In this document: one piece after another, positions 27,801 through 41,572 of the stretch
How positions within the stretch are numbered: position 1 is the first letter of the stretch
How the letters are laid out: the number at the start of each line of letters is the position of its first letter
DNA from: Rhynochetos jubatus
Lineage: Eukaryota; Chordata; Aves; Eurypygiformes; Rhynochetidae
Assembly (NCBI GenBank): GCA_027574665.1
Contig: CM050652.1
Location: 41,692,307-41,756,306, forward strand
DNA: 64,000 nucleotides
Direction of reading: 5' to 3'
Notes under the pieces: generated by a model
Seen by the model: only the letters and a program-made list of their open reading frames with translations
The model's database searches: none
Told to the model about the DNA's origin: nothing
Made by a program: the position numbers and the translations under genes

Positions 27801-28690
27801 TGATGATGCTGTGCTTTCTTTTTGTTTTGAACCTGTTTCAAAACCAGCATAAATGGCTTTCAGCAGAAATTCAGTAGTTGGGCTGAATTTTACCTCTGCT
27901 ACTACTTAATGGAAAATGATTACTGTTGTGATAGTAAGCAAAGCACTTATTATAGATCAGGAGCCAACTTGTTCAAATACTATAGAAACTTGAAACCAAA
28001 ACTGCAGTCCCTCTCTGAAAGAAATTGATATTGAAGTACCTGTTACAGACAAACGCTGTATTAAGTCTTGCAGGAGGGTGTAGGGAGACAGTGAACTGGT
28101 TCCTCTGTTATGGTTACTACATCACAGGTAGCACCATGAAAGGAAAGATGACTTCAGTTCTGTCAAGTTGCTGCAACACTTTGTAAAGTCGTGGGCAGAT
28201 AAAAAGGACATGATATGGATCAAGCCTGGCTTGCTGGCACTTTCGGCAGCTGGCACTACAGTGCTAGTGTAGATTTGTACTGTCATGATCTAGACCCATA
28301 CAAATAACATGTAACAGGATTTGGTTGCCAGTTTGTCTTTAGGATTTTCTTATTTTATTGTTATTTTAAGACACAGATAATCAATGGAAGCTTAGTTACA
28401 GTTTTTTCTAGAGGGCTGCTGCCATGCGTGAAAGTCGGTTATGTATAATTGCTGAAATCTACGTTTTTGTATTAAAAGAGAAGCAAGTGCAAGAAAGCCA
28501 TGGGGTGCTGTTGCCTTCAGCAATTATTTGTTTGAACTGTCCAGGTGGAAAATTGCTTAGAGACTTCATGGTCATTTTTGCAGTTCATAGCATCCTAAAG
28601 GTGAAGGTGTAGGTGTAATGTCTTAGACTTTGTCACTGTTCCAATGCCTGTTTGCTACTGAAAACAGTTTCTTTCTTGATGAGAAGATAT
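24868..28690. other. AT-rich non-coding stretch, no gene recognised
   Basis: I see no exon, RNA gene or transposon. It contains a 20-T homopolymer (26136-26155), followed directly by a 14-bp tandem duplication (about 26162-26190, unit ACTTAAAATCAAAT). All open frames are short and unrecognised. Confidence 0.7.
26136..26155 (+). repeat. Poly-T homopolymer, 20 bases
   Basis: Uninterrupted run of 20 T, tied for the longest homopolymer in the window. On the - strand it would read as poly-A, but no recognisable gene-derived sequence lies to its right, so a retrocopy is not supported. Confidence 0.9.
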
Positions 28691-28823
28691 TCACAGAATC
28701 ACAGAAAGGTTTGGGTCAGAAGGGACCTTAAAGATCATCTAGTTCCAACCCCCCTGCCATGGGCAGGGACACCCTCCACTAGACCAGGTTGCTCCAAGCC
28801 TCATCCAGCCTGGCCTTGAAGAC
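28691..28823 (-). mobile_element. CR1 LINE 3'-terminal fragment, antisense, about 130 bp
   Basis: A short, well preserved CR1 3' end read on the - strand. On the + strand it opens with the tail-repeat remnant TCACAGAATCACAGAAAGG, then AGGGACCTTAAAGATCATCT, the AGTTCCAACCCCCCTGCCAT block, GGCAGGGACACC, the CCACTAGACCAGGTTGCTCC block and finally CATCCAGCCTGGCCTTGAA. All are hallmarks of avian CR1 3' ends. Similarity stops after GGCCTTGAA, so the copy is truncated to about 130 bp. It is better preserved than the copy at 12.3 kb and therefore probably younger. No coding sequence is present. Confidence 0.95.
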
Positions 28824-31800
28824 AACCAGTATGATGTGAACCCTGTGATGATGTGAATTCTCATCAAAGACAGGTGGTTGTGGTGGCTAACCATTTTTGA
28901 GTGTCTAGACACTCCACTGCAGGTACTGTTAGAATGTGAGAGAAGAATAATATGTTTATGCAGTTGATTCCAAAAACATTTTTCCAGGTTGGTTATTTTT
29001 CGCTGGCTTCTTTATTAGTTTCAGAACTATTTGCATAATGTGGTTTTGTCTGCTTGGATTAATAAAAGTTAAGATATAAGCACTAACTTTAAATTACTTT
29101 TGGGCTGAGAGTAAAATCTGGATTGTTCAGAGAGTAAATTACAAGAACCATATAAAGAAGGGAAATAAAGATGTGAAAAATGTAAATGGGGAGACAAACA
29201 ACTTGGACTAGAAGAAAGATATCTGTTGTGAGAAGTGAATGAGGTGTTTTGCCCTTAGGTCAGTCTGTTTTAACTTAAACCTTGTGTCAGAGTTCAAACA
29301 GCTTTCACCCACTATATTAATATTTTGCAGTTGACTCTTCTGAGCTAGAGAAACATTTTTGGTTACATGGATAGAAAAACATTTGTGAAAAAACATTATA
29401 TAGCCATTTAGAATAACAGTCTGTCCTTTATTCCAATTTTTTAATGTAATTTAGTACATTGCAGCTTCAACTGATGACAACTGAAATTATCTCTCTATTA
29501 TCTGCAGAACAATTTGACTATAAACAGTATTAATACAAGCTTCTGCTGATTGCCATAGCAATATACTTCGTCTTTGCTCTGTAGGTTCAGCTCTTGAAGT
29601 GAAAATAGGTCAGTTTTTGTTCTCTGCTATCTATCAGCATGTGTGTCAATCAAGGAGGTGATGAACATAAGCCTGCTAGGGGTTATATTTAAGATCATCA
29701 ACTCATTTCATGTAGGCTTCCAAACAGATGGTTTCTCTTGGTCCCCAGAAACATTATCTGGATTTGAACCACTGATATGACTGTGAAAGAAGCTGTTTAT
29801 ATTCACCAATCTCCTCAGTCTAGCTTCCATCTATTAAAATCTTAAAGCCACAGATTTTATTCTGTATGAACAAAGCATATGAAAAACCACTGTACTGGAT
29901 TAATAAGTAATTAGTGGAATTTCCTTCAATTAAAACTGAACACACAAGCCTGCAGCCTTGCATATTGAGTACGTTTTTAAACCAAAGTAGGCACCAGTAT
30001 AACTTGAGACAGAGCTCTGATGTAACATTTCCCAGCTTATATTTGTCTGATAAATTGAAGGTGATTTGCTTTTTATGTCTTTCTTTTCCTGACAGTCCTT
30101 TTTAAGCTTTTTTATGTTCTGTTTTCCACTGGATTTTATTAAGTTCCTCGACCATTGGGTAAATAAGTAAATAGCATTACACTCAGAACAGAACTGTGCT
30201 GCCTAAGTTATTTCTGGTAATGCAAGTAAAATATCCAGCTCATCTCATGGATTTTGCAGTGAATGAGAAAACTCTTCTTTTGATTATGAATACTCCTACC
30301 ATCTAATGACAGGTTTAAGTTAGACAGTGGTCCACATGTTTTGTTTCCTTATTTTATGTTTTGTCTCTCTCTCCACTAGCAATGCAATACTCTTGAATCT
30401 TGTTACTACTGCTTGATTTGCTCTACCTGTTAAAAGCCATAAGCAGGATCAACATGCATAGTTAGTGTATGATGCTGGGTGCAGTGTAATTTAAAGCCAC
30501 CAGAACTAGATTTAAAGGACTTACTGAGACTACCTGGAACAGTCTATCAGGAGAAGCATAGGTCTTATTCTGTAGTTGTTTATTCCCCTTAGCGTGATAC
30601 AGCCATGCTATCAATACAATTCCTGTGATACAACTTTATGGTTTATTGTTATGCACATTACACATACGTGAATGTAAAAGAGTTTCTGAATTGTATATGC
30701 TACATGTATTTATTTAATTGTACAATTATTGTAATGTAAAACAGCATCTTGGCTGTTTGTGTAAGATTTATTCTATCAAAACATCTGTCCTGTATATCAG
30801 AGCTTCTCAAGCACTCAGAGTAGCAGAGGCTACCGTTGCTGCTGTTCTAACGTTTTTAAAGCTACATCTCCTGGAATTAAATCGCTTATGTGCAAATTAT
30901 GTCTCTCTTTAAGGTCATTTTCTGGTTCTTTCTGGGGAGAAAAGGAAACAAAACTTTTAATCTGTTTTTTTCATCTGCTCAAAAACCTTACAATGTAGAA
31001 AATGATCACATAGTTACTCCTTTAAAAAAAAAAAAAAAATTGAAAGGACGGTTTTGGCATGCCAGTCTCATCACTCTGGCATTCCTTAAAGGTAACTTCT
31101 GAATACATGGGGATAACAGTACAATGTAATTTTCTTTGTGAGTTTTTCAGCATTCATGGTTTAAATAGAAATCAGGAGAGCACCCAAACTACTTATTAAA
31201 GCATATCCTCGTAAGAAACTTATGCAGTGAAAGGGTTTCCTGCCATGTATTGTGTATTTTAATAGTTAAGTGGGCTCCTCAGGCAGACATGGCCATGATG
31301 TTTATTCATCATAGTAGTGGTTCTTGTTACGGAATAGCAATCAGATACGATACTTTTATCAAGTAAAAAAGTCAGCCATTTCTACTTGTGGAGGATAATA
31401 TGTATCTATAAGGAAGGATTCAGTACCTGAACCATGTTTTGGTTTACTTGGATGTTGACTTAGTGAATTTGGAGACTGTTAATCAGTGCGGGGATGAAAA
31501 CATCCAGATCTAAGTTATTGTGTGGTGATAGTATGTGAAGCTCTCACTAGGAAGCTTTTCCACATTACTAGCATTCGTGGTTAACTGATGATATTGCACC
31601 CTTTCCAGCTATGAGACATCTCTCTAATTTTCTTGTCACAAACTAAAACTATAAACTTTTCTCCTTACGTATAGTTTCCAAGTTGTGACCAGAAAGGAAG
31701 TTTTCATTTAAAAACATGAAACAGTCAGAATGATCACTCTCTTCTTACTTTTCCTTTTTCCTTCCATCAGAATGCATGAAGATATGAAAATGAAAAATTA

Positions 31801-34800
31801 AAGGGATCAGTAAACTTAAACAATATTCAGGCCTATCATTGTTCATTTCGGATTGAGTGGAGAACAGGGTTTTACTCCAAACTAGAACTCACTATCCCTG
31901 CAGAAGCAACAGGCTTGTACTTCATGAAGGTTCACAGTTGTGGACTTTAAGGCAGACATTTTTCAGTACATGGGATACATGTGTGACTTAGTCACCCATG
32001 TTTTCTTTCATACTCAGTGGAGGCATTTCAGTGTCTGCTTCTGATATCTACTTTAAGAAGTGAAAACTGTGTCCTAGAACTCAACAGGTTGGCCCAATAT
32101 AGTCAACACAAACTCTATAGTAATTGACTGTAAAGATCCTCTCGGATGGCTAGGTCTGATGAAAATACCTGTATTATTGAAATCTGTGGGGAAGACAGGG
32201 ACTTGCAGATTGAATTATTTACCCTGTTTTAGATGTATTCCTTAATTACAATGAGAGGAATTGTGCTCTAGGCACTATTAAATATATTGATTAGGCTTCT
32301 ATTAGTCACAGTGGTGACTAGTTCAGCTGTAGAAGTCTATATGGTAGACATCTAAAATTAAGAAAGATGAATTGTTGACTCTTCTATTGTGTACTTAAGT
32401 CCTTCTGATTTCTTTGAAAATATTAATTTATTTACTGTAAGGCTTTGGAAGAATAGCATTTAACTTCTTTGTCTTCATCTATTACAAAATTATGTGGCTA
32501 TTTTAGCCACTGATAGTTCAGAATTTGAGCTGTAGTTCTTGTATTTATGTACATTGCTCTAAGTCCTTAGTCCAAACTCAGTTCTAGCCAAGTTTACTTT
32601 GTCCTTGGCTTGTCTTGATGCTGCTTCAGTAACGTATGCTGTCGTGCTATGTCCAGGACTGATTTGCTTTTAGAATCTTGCTTCTGCCACACGTGAAGTG
32701 GATGTGCTTTGGAAATCGGTGAATGTCAGGAAGATTATATTGAAATAAATTCTATTCAGAGCATTTCTCTTCAGCAAAGATAAGAAAAAATTATTTTCTT
32801 TTTTTCATTCCAAAGCATAAAGTGTTGATTCTCTTTAGTCACACCCAGAAAACATATTTCTCATGGTGATCACTTCCTTTCTTTCCTCCACATCTGGCTT
32901 TACCTTTCTTATTTTTATTTTTCCTTTCCCAGAAAAAATCTATAATTCAAGGGCTTTGGGACACAGATCTCCAATTATTATTTTTGACACACCGGACAAA
33001 GTAACTTTGGCCTTACCAGCTAGACCCAGCTATCCAGTTTTTGCTGGGAGTTTTCCTCAGGATCACATTACTGAGACACAAGGTAGTGGGAGCTGCTGCC
33101 TCCTGGGTTAACTTAGAATTTAAGTGATTACATGTTAAGGTGCTAATGCCTTTTGAGTGTCAGTCTAGCTAGTATCACTCTTCAGAGTGGTAAATGAAAG
33201 AATGTGCTGCTGCCTCTTGAGTAATACAAGTAACTGAGCTCACCTCCAAACTGAACGTTACTGGTTGTCTTTGTTTTAAATTTCTCCTTATGTCACTCAG
33301 TATTGTTAAGCACACTTGATTTTTCAAGATGCTACAAGAAGCAGGTAGTGCTTATGTGAATAATTGTATAGTACTGACAGTTGTAGTTGAGGATGTCTTT
33401 AAGCTGTCTGTCTTTTTAAGAAATACATTCTGATTGGTAATCTAGTCTATTCCCATAAAAGACATGAACTAGACTTGAGAGTCTTTCCATTAATGAGTTT
33501 TCTGGGCTGTACGGAATAGCTATTAAGATGAAAAAACTGTGACTTACTGAGATTAAATTAGATTTGTTACAACTCACAACTGAACTCCCTTACAGTAGCT
33601 GGAGTGAGCTTCTTAAACAGATGAAAAAAGTAGAGCATGAGCCACACTGCAATTTTTCATTGTTATTACAGGTGATGTATCTAAGCTGGCAGTATGCAGG
33701 CATAGGAAGGGCATATAAATTAGACCGAAAGAATTTCTTTAGGGTTTTTCAAAAGCATCAACGGAAGTAAGAAAAGGAATGAACTTCAGTGGGATGTGTG
33801 AATGAACATCATCATCATCTTTACCTAGCTATCTTTCAATGCCAAAAGAAAAAAAAAGGTACTGGAGAGAAAAGTAGTTTTGGACCTTTGTTCTGCAGTA
33901 AGTCAAAAACCAAATATGACATTCAGGGAAATCTGTACTAACTTGCCTTAGTTCCTGATATTGTGTGCATATTACAGTCATTTTTCATTTTGAAAAGAAT
34001 GAGATTACTAACAACCAATTCAAGGAAAACATTTTTCATAGTGGGATGGTTCTTTGTTCCAGGGATATTAATAAAAATAATGTGAATTTCCTTCCACCTT
34101 AAGTTTCGGTAGTGATAGATCAGAATTTATTTGTTGGGTGCTAAGAACCAGTACGTTCCGCCATTGCAAGACAGACTCACTTGGCACCTTTTGGGATAAT
34201 GTCACAGTAGAGTACTGCTGGCAAAACTGGGCAGTGGCTAATTTAGGTACCATCAGTGCTGTGTTACTCTTTCTTTAAGCTACCTAATTGTAACTGAAAT
34301 GAGGCTTCTGTGGCACAAACACCTCCTGATACAGTACCTGATACCAATGTGTAATTAGAGCACAAATAGATCTGTACAAACCAGACTGTCTTTTTTTAGA
34401 GCAACTGAAGAAAAAGATTTTTCTTCAACTTGTTTTTAACTTGTATTAGGTCAGGCACATGATCTTCATGTACTGAACTGGTACAATAGTCACATTTTCA
34501 AAGGCCCTTCTGTCCTAATTGCCTTTTCTCTGTCCTGCAAGACTTTAGAGAATCTATCATATATTGTTACGTTTTTTACCAGGGCATATTTTTAGTATAT
34601 ATGGAGGCAACCTCCCTCACCTCACAGTTAGCTCACTGCTAGTTTCTGAAAAGTTTTTACTTCTCAGTAGATCAGACTGAGGGAAGAAATTGTGTCCAAG
34701 AAAGTAGGAAAGTGCCCCCATTGCAAGCGTGAAATGCAATAGTTTATCACAGGCTTGAAGCCATTCTCTTCATTTCTTCGCTACTGTCCTTTCCCTCTTT

Positions 34801-34980
34801 TCTCAAACGCAAGTATTTTTCCGAACAAAAGGGAAAATGCCTATCTTTGTTCAGTTACTGTCATGGCAGTACTTTACAATGATAGCATTTGGCTTGTAAC
34901 TACTCATGATAAAGAGCAGGATGATAAATTTGTCACAGGTGAACATGTAAGTTTCACAATAATAGCAGTAGGGTGAGAAA
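28824..34980. other. AT-rich non-coding stretch, no gene recognised
   Basis: No exon, RNA gene or transposon recognised. It has a 16-A run at 31024-31039 and a short CAT trinucleotide run near 33807-33819. Open frames are short and overlap in unrelated frames. Confidence 0.7.
31024..31039 (+). repeat. Poly-A homopolymer, 16 bases
   Basis: Uninterrupted run of 16 A. No retrocopy recognised upstream. Confidence 0.9.
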
Positions 34981-36005
34981 TAGGAGACCTTGCCTTGGGT
35001 AGCCTGCCCCACAGTGTCACAGGGCAGCCGCGACTGCTGGCCATCCCCGCTGCTGCCTCACACGGCACTAGTGGACCTGGCACAGAGACCTCAATCATCT
35101 TCAGGGCCTTCCACCTACACACCGTACACCTGATGTTGTCATGGCATACTGTGTGGGTGAAGACTGCCGCTGATAGACAAGCTAGCACTTAATTGGAATA
35201 TTTGTTTTATTAATATTAATAAGACAATGATATCTAGAAGTAGTAAATCAATAATACTGAAAGAAACTGTCTAAACAATGATTACAAATAATAATGCTTA
35301 TGACACACACAAGCACATGCCCCTACCTCACTCTTATTCTGCTAGAATGTAGCCCACACCCCAGCTACACCAGGGAAGCCATGGACAATGCACCTGTCTC
35401 AACAGGTGAGGCTCCATGCTTCCTCACAGGAGGCCATACCTCCACACAGTTGACATGCCTACAAGAGGTTGGTGCTTTGGGGTCTTCAGATGATCTTCCT
35501 GAAATACCTCATGGTCTCATGAACATACTGTGTGGTTTATCATGCTGTGTTTATATCATCAGCCTCCTGTTCAAAGCATGTCATGGTTTGCTGAATCAAA
35601 TACCCAATCGATATCCCTTTCATCTACTGCTGCCAGTTTCTTCCTCATGTTAATTCTGAGTAGTGATCTCCAGGTAGAGTTCCCTTCTTCCAGTTACTCT
35701 CTAGTCTCTGCTGCCATCAGTCTTGAGGCAAACATGAGTTACTTCCTCCTGCCAGCTGCACGCCAGCTCAGATGTAGTTCTCCTTTCTTACAATTCAGCA
35801 TTGCTAAGGCAAGTACACTTGCTTCTGTGCAGACCCCTCCACACAGAGCTCTGGATAGCTTGTCAGGGGATGGCCATGCTCCAGCCTGCAGGGGATTCTG
35901 GAGTTGGAGCATTGGGAGTGAAGTGAGGGTTGTGTTTCTTGAACATACGGTCATGCTGCCTCTGCCAGAAGGATGGAAAGTTGGGAAGGTAGATGAAATT
36001 GTTTG
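34981..36005. other. Unclassified GC-richer block, possibly a decayed retroelement
   Basis: About 1 kb that is visibly less AT-rich than its surroundings at both ends (34990-35180 and 35300-36000), with an AT-rich core between them. The right part keeps a 158-codon open frame on the + strand (35530-36006) that overlaps a 119-codon frame (35294-35653) in another phase. Neither encodes anything I recognise. A 16-bp palindrome (35207-35222) sits in the AT-rich core. The composition shift and the CA-rich, CT-rich style of the sequence remind me of avian LTR elements in antisense, but I found no LTR termini or target duplication, so this is only a suggestion. Other explanations are a cluster of unannotated exons or an old unique segment. 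Confidence 0.25.
35207..35222. repeat. Perfect 16-bp AT palindrome
   Basis: TTATTAATATTAATAA reads the same on both strands. It lies in the AT-rich core of the GC-richer block around 35-36 kb. In AT-rich DNA such palindromes arise by chance; it also holds two overlapping ATTAAT-type homeodomain-like cores. Confidence 0.9.
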
Positions 36006-39000
36006 AAAGTGTGTTTGTTGCCACTTTACAGCCCAATGATGGTGGAAGAGCTCTCAGGAATTAACCTTACTGGGAGAATTCCAATCCGTCAGTCGGTTTT
36101 TAGCCGTAATCTTGTATCTTGGGTACTCGGAAGACTATGTAGCCTCAAGAATAATTAGCTGAAGTTTCTAAGAAGTTCTGCAACTTGACATTGACATGGT
36201 TAGGTCTTTTTCTGACTTTCCCTATTAATACAACTTGTTTAAGAAAGTACTCTATCAATCCATTTAATTCCATAGTTGTAGCATCAAGTTATGGTCCTCA
36301 TGTTCTCATCTTCTGTTTCATCAACACAAGTGTGAAACAGCCTGATAAGATTAAATATCACACTGCTGAAGGACTACTGCTTCCCAGGAAGAATGATATA
36401 ACGAAAATTGGCAGTTGCATCAGTTTTGCTGAAGAACTTTTAAACTCACACTGAAATGCATTATAAGCAGCTTTTTTCACTGCTAAATATTTGCAGCATA
36501 GTGGCAGATTGGCTGTTGATTTACAAAATATTTTTATCCAGTTTATTTTAAAATAGAGCCATAATTCTTTTCCTGTTGAGTGGCACTAAAGCAATATGGG
36601 ATGATGTAAGCAATTAAAAATAATAGCAAAGGCTTGAAAGCTAAATGCTAACACGTAAAGGCCAAAATCTAAAATTTTTGCTTCACTCCCCTTAGACAAA
36701 ATTCCTACTTGTTTCATTGCAGTTTTCTCCTTGCACTTCCTGATTTAAAGCACACACAGGACCAAATTAATAAAACAGATAATTGTGCTTTGTCTCCAAA
36801 ATCTGCATCTTTCATTGCATGTCGTTATTAGTGCCCCAGATAAGTTTCATTTGTAAAATAGCCAAGGGCAAGCGTACAGCATTGATGTGTGACTTTTTGT
36901 ATTCTCATTTAACTTGCCTGGATGCAGTGTCAACTCACCTCAAAAATTCTCACCCAATATGATTAAGTTCTTTTACAAGCAGTATTAATTACTGATGTAT
37001 ATTTCTGATAGACCTGAAACTTACCTTTCCAGTTCAGTATGTTACAAGAATGTTCTATCCCTTCTCCAACAGCATCACTTTCTAGAACATGTACACATCT
37101 TTGTAACGCTTTTGCCGCATATTTTCAGCCATTTTGTTGCCATAAGTTGGTTTCTGTTGGACCTCACCACACTTTTGGAGCTCGCCGACATCAGAACATG
37201 GATGGGATCAGATAGCAGTGCTGGCTAGAAATGTTTTTATATATGAAGCATGAAGGTGAAAACTGCAGTCAGCAGTGCCAGTCAAATGGATTAATACAGT
37301 TGCTGAAACTGGAAAAAAAAAAAATTACTAGGGCAGGGGAAACTGGTCATTTGAAGTAATTTTTTTTAAATCATTGCACTCTCTCATCTTAATTTAAATG
37401 TTTTGGGAACTAGGAACTGGGATTAATTTTGTCTAGTTATAGGTACCTATAAGTCGGATGTGTAAGTTGACAGTACAGACCTCAGCTGGTTTTAGCGCCA
37501 GTGGCAGGGCAATTCGTCTTATTTTATTTCAACCTCTATTATAGGATGGAATGACTCATCTTTTAAAGGAACTGTTTCTCACCATTGACTATGAAGGAAC
37601 ATAGTGTCTATCCATTCAATTAGGGCAAAGGAACTTGCCATGCAGCCTCCTACATCCACCTCCTAGAAGTATAAATCGTATCTAAAACTCAAAATGCAGA
37701 ATTAGTTCACAGAAGAGGAAACAGCAAATGTTTTGGTCGAGTTGTACGTGCATTAGTAGTGAATCAAAACTTTGGGTTAATACTTATAGTTGAAGATCTT
37801 ATATTTTGTGTCTGTTGTCTGTTTTTCCCCAATGAACAGTATATGGTTTTTGTATCAGTAGGAGAGGAAGGTAAGATACTTTTGTTTAGTTAAGCAGATG
37901 GTTCAGTGAATGGATCAGACATGCTTTTGCCCCATGGCTGTATGTTACACTGGAAAAAGATGCAGCGAAATATCTGAGACCTGTAAAATGATTTTGCATG
38001 ATGCTGACATGTGACACCCTCATCTAGTGTAAACATTAACTATTCTTTTTTTCCATACTAACAGAGGTATTACTTTAAGAAAACAAGTCTTAGAAGCAAA
38101 AGTGCTTAAAATTTTGATTGGCTGGTTGGTAAATTTTAATGTTTAGATCACAGTGTTAATTTTCCTATAAACTGGTGACCAATACATTTAATGTACACAT
38201 TTAATGTGTTTCCTAGTGGAAATTTCAAATAAAGGCAATTAAAATAACCTTTAAAACATTTACTATACAGCTTTTGGCATCAACAGGAACTCTGGTCCTA
38301 GAGTATGTGCAACAGGAACTTAGGCTTGTTTTTCATGGCAATGATTGTACTGGTTACTGCAAAGATATGAGCCTGAGGGGATGGCTTTGTATTTATATTA
38401 GATCAATATCAGAATTAGAGAAAAAACCTTCTACAATCTGACATACCTTAAATTAACCTTTCAAAGTATTTTGTGGACAGTCAGGGTTCACAAACCATTT
38501 GGTTTCTCAACCCTTTCTTCTCTGTGGAATTTTGGTAAGGGAAGTTCATTAAGTAATGAAAAAAAAAAAGCCCTATTGGGAATTGTGTATTAAGTATGAT
38601 AGAATAAAGACAAAGCCAATGTTGCTATCACTCTGTTTAGGAAATCAATCATACTTATAATTTGATTTTTTTGTCGTGCCTTCTCAGAATCATTTTACAG
38701 TCTCTTTAATTTTCCTTGCTCTTCTCCCTTTGTTTTGTTATCACTGGACATTTTTCTCCTGCCCCTTTTCTGCCTTCTCTTTTCAATTTCCGAAAGAGAT
38801 TATGAATCCAGTTAGAATCAAGGTGAACTTTTGAACTTAGTGTTCTTCAGCTGATTAGAAAATGGGCATAATAGGGAATCTCATTTTTAACAATGATTTC
38901 ATGAGAGTAATTGAATAGAATCTTTCAGCTGGAGATCCCAAAGTGCTTTGTAAACGTGAGGCGGTAATATTATTGTTCAATAAATAATAGAAAAAGTGGA

Positions 39001-41572
39001 ACAGATAAATTTAGGCATGCTTTTAAAAAATATTAATCTTTGAAGTAGGGTTCTGAGCCCTGTAGGCACTCAAATTCTAGGTCAAACTTTACCACGGTAA
39101 CTACCTCGAAGGTCCCTCTGAAACTGCTGTGAGCTGTGGGAACTCACTATGCCTAAAAATCAGGAAAAAAGGATAAGGAGAGAACTGCACATTTGTGGAA
39201 TGAACATATGAACTTAACACACAGGAAATCTTCATTTTCCTGATGTATATCTACATTTGTCTTACCAGATAACTTTTTATTGGAACCATTATCCTCAAAT
39301 GCTGAACTATGCCATTAGAATGATATTTCAGGCACTGGTCTTTTTAAGGTCTTCACCAAAGAAGTTTTCCTCAGGTCCCAGCGTCCTCAGGCCCACAGGA
39401 ACTTTGCATCTCTACTTTTCTTTAAAGGCATAATGTACAAAGCATCTTGTAGAGTTTGATGGGTAAAAGAAAGAGCGTGTCTTATAACTGAGCCATAAAC
39501 ATTTCACTTTACGAGAAAGAGCTGGCTGATTTAATTAAGAAATTAGATAATGCTGTTATCTGTATTGTATGTGATGATACCACATATTTGGGGTCCTACA
39601 AAAAACTGGAAGCTATTCCTGTGCCCATTCAGTTCAGCTTCTCTTGGGATCATTCAGACATTATTATGGTTTCAGTTGAGTCAGAAAAAGAGACAATTTT
39701 AGTATTATTTTGTTTTGTATTGCTACATAAAGTACAGTATGATTTTACAGTGCAAAGTATTTATAGCAACAATAATGAAGTTTCTCACTTTATGTTCATA
39801 GCACTCAGCCAGTTGCAATGCACCAGTTCCTATAAATCTACCGTTTATCACATCATAGTTTACAAAATACATTTATGTTCTTCCCAGAGTAGATATGTCT
39901 GTATATAAAGAACTAGGGCATTCACATCCTTTGCAGAAAGGTTTATCTTCTGTGTAAGGGAGGAAATTTTGAAGTGATGGACAAACTAGTTTTTTTGTGT
40001 GTGAAAAATTATTTAAATATTTTTGATTATTAAAGAGCTATTTGCACTTGAGGGAAGAGAAAATTTTACAGTAATGAAATCTTTTCTTTCCATATAATTC
40101 CTGTTGTTTTATATGTTTATTCATTATTTTTAGGTGACTTGTCCAATGTAAAAAACCTTTCATTATCTGTTGCTGCTTCCCTTGTCTCTAGCTAACATCT
40201 AATAGCAAGCAATTACTTTTATTTCCAGATTGTGAGAGGAAACAACCCTCTCTTTGAAGCAGTATTTGGCTTTGAAGGTGTTAATGATTAGAGAAGATTT
40301 TTAAAACATGAAATACTAAACGCGGAGTCTGACCTGTGTTCAATCTCCTGTCGTGAGGCTGTCACAAAAAAGGACTTCCTTCTTAAAGAATAGTACTGCA
40401 GATACTATTAAATATTCTTTGTAAATACATCAACATTTGCATGTTGTGCCCTCAAATTCATCAGGACATTTGCCATTGACTTCAGCAGGATCGATCTCCC
40501 TCGAAAACTGTATGTTTCGTGTACACAATGTACATAGATTTCTTCTGTGTGGCATGTGCAGCAAAATTTTAGAAACAGGTTTGATTTTCCCCTATCGTGT
40601 CCTCCTTGGCTGACTATTTTATTTTTATGTGGTTACTTATGCTTCCAATCCCTGGCAATGAAACTTAACTCAAATACTACAAAGGATGTATTTTAACATT
40701 TAACCTACATACAAAAATAATCCTATCAGAGTCAAGTGTGACTTGAAAATGTATAACCTGCTGGTCTGATTCAGAATGAAAGCTAAGTTCACCTGATTAA
40801 AAAAGAAATCCAGAGTGCACGTGTTGTATGTTGATTATTCGTGAATATCGTGTTGCATGCTCAAGTCTCAGTGTAACATAAAATAAATTAGGGTAAGTAT
40901 TCAGAGGAAATATATCCATAAGCAGTAATAAAACATTGTTGTTGGTGTTAGTAAAAATTTAAACTAGTGGCAAATGAAAATGCACTTTTTTTTCCCCCTG
41001 GACAATACAAAACCACATTTTATAAATTCAGCACTTTCAATCTAGTTGAAGAGCTAGATCTCACATCCATGTTTTCTACTGCAGTATGGTCTTCCCTGTC
41101 TTCCCAGCAGGGTACACACTTGCAGATGAGTAACACAAGTTATGTACTGAGATCCTCACTCCTGCTCAGCTCTTTAGGTGGTGTCTTACCCTACTGTTCT
41201 TTTCTCCAGCAGTTATTACCATAGTCTTACCATACTCGCTGTGCCCCATCGTACTGCTGGCCCACCTCTGTCCATGGTTTGTGCTGCGTAACTCAGACTC
41301 ACCCATTCTTACAGTGCATTCATACGGATAGTTTAGCTACATGCCTTTCCAATTTGATAATTCAAGTGTAAATATTCACATGAAAGTATTTGGGTTTAAG
41401 AAAATTTGATGCAGCATAACTTCAGAGTTTAAATTCTTTCATTTTAAAAGACTTCTTGGGGTTTCTTTACTTGTTTCTTTCAAATAATACATTGGAAGAC
41501 AATTAAAGGGCATAATTTTCTTAAAGACTTTGTAAGACAGCTATTTTTTATAAATTCCTGGTTTTTCCTATG

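Noticed and set aside
28230..28290. Possible microRNA-like hairpin with repeated GGCAC words
   Set aside because: I could not pair a stable stem of adequate length by eye, and no known microRNA seed context was recognised.
34990..35110. Possible CpG island
   Set aside because: Only a handful of CpGs over about 120 bases, which is too short and too sparse.
35294..36006. Firm call of an endogenous retrovirus in the GC-richer block
   Set aside because: No LTR termini, primer-binding site, target duplication or retroviral protein motif could be found, so it is kept as unclassified.
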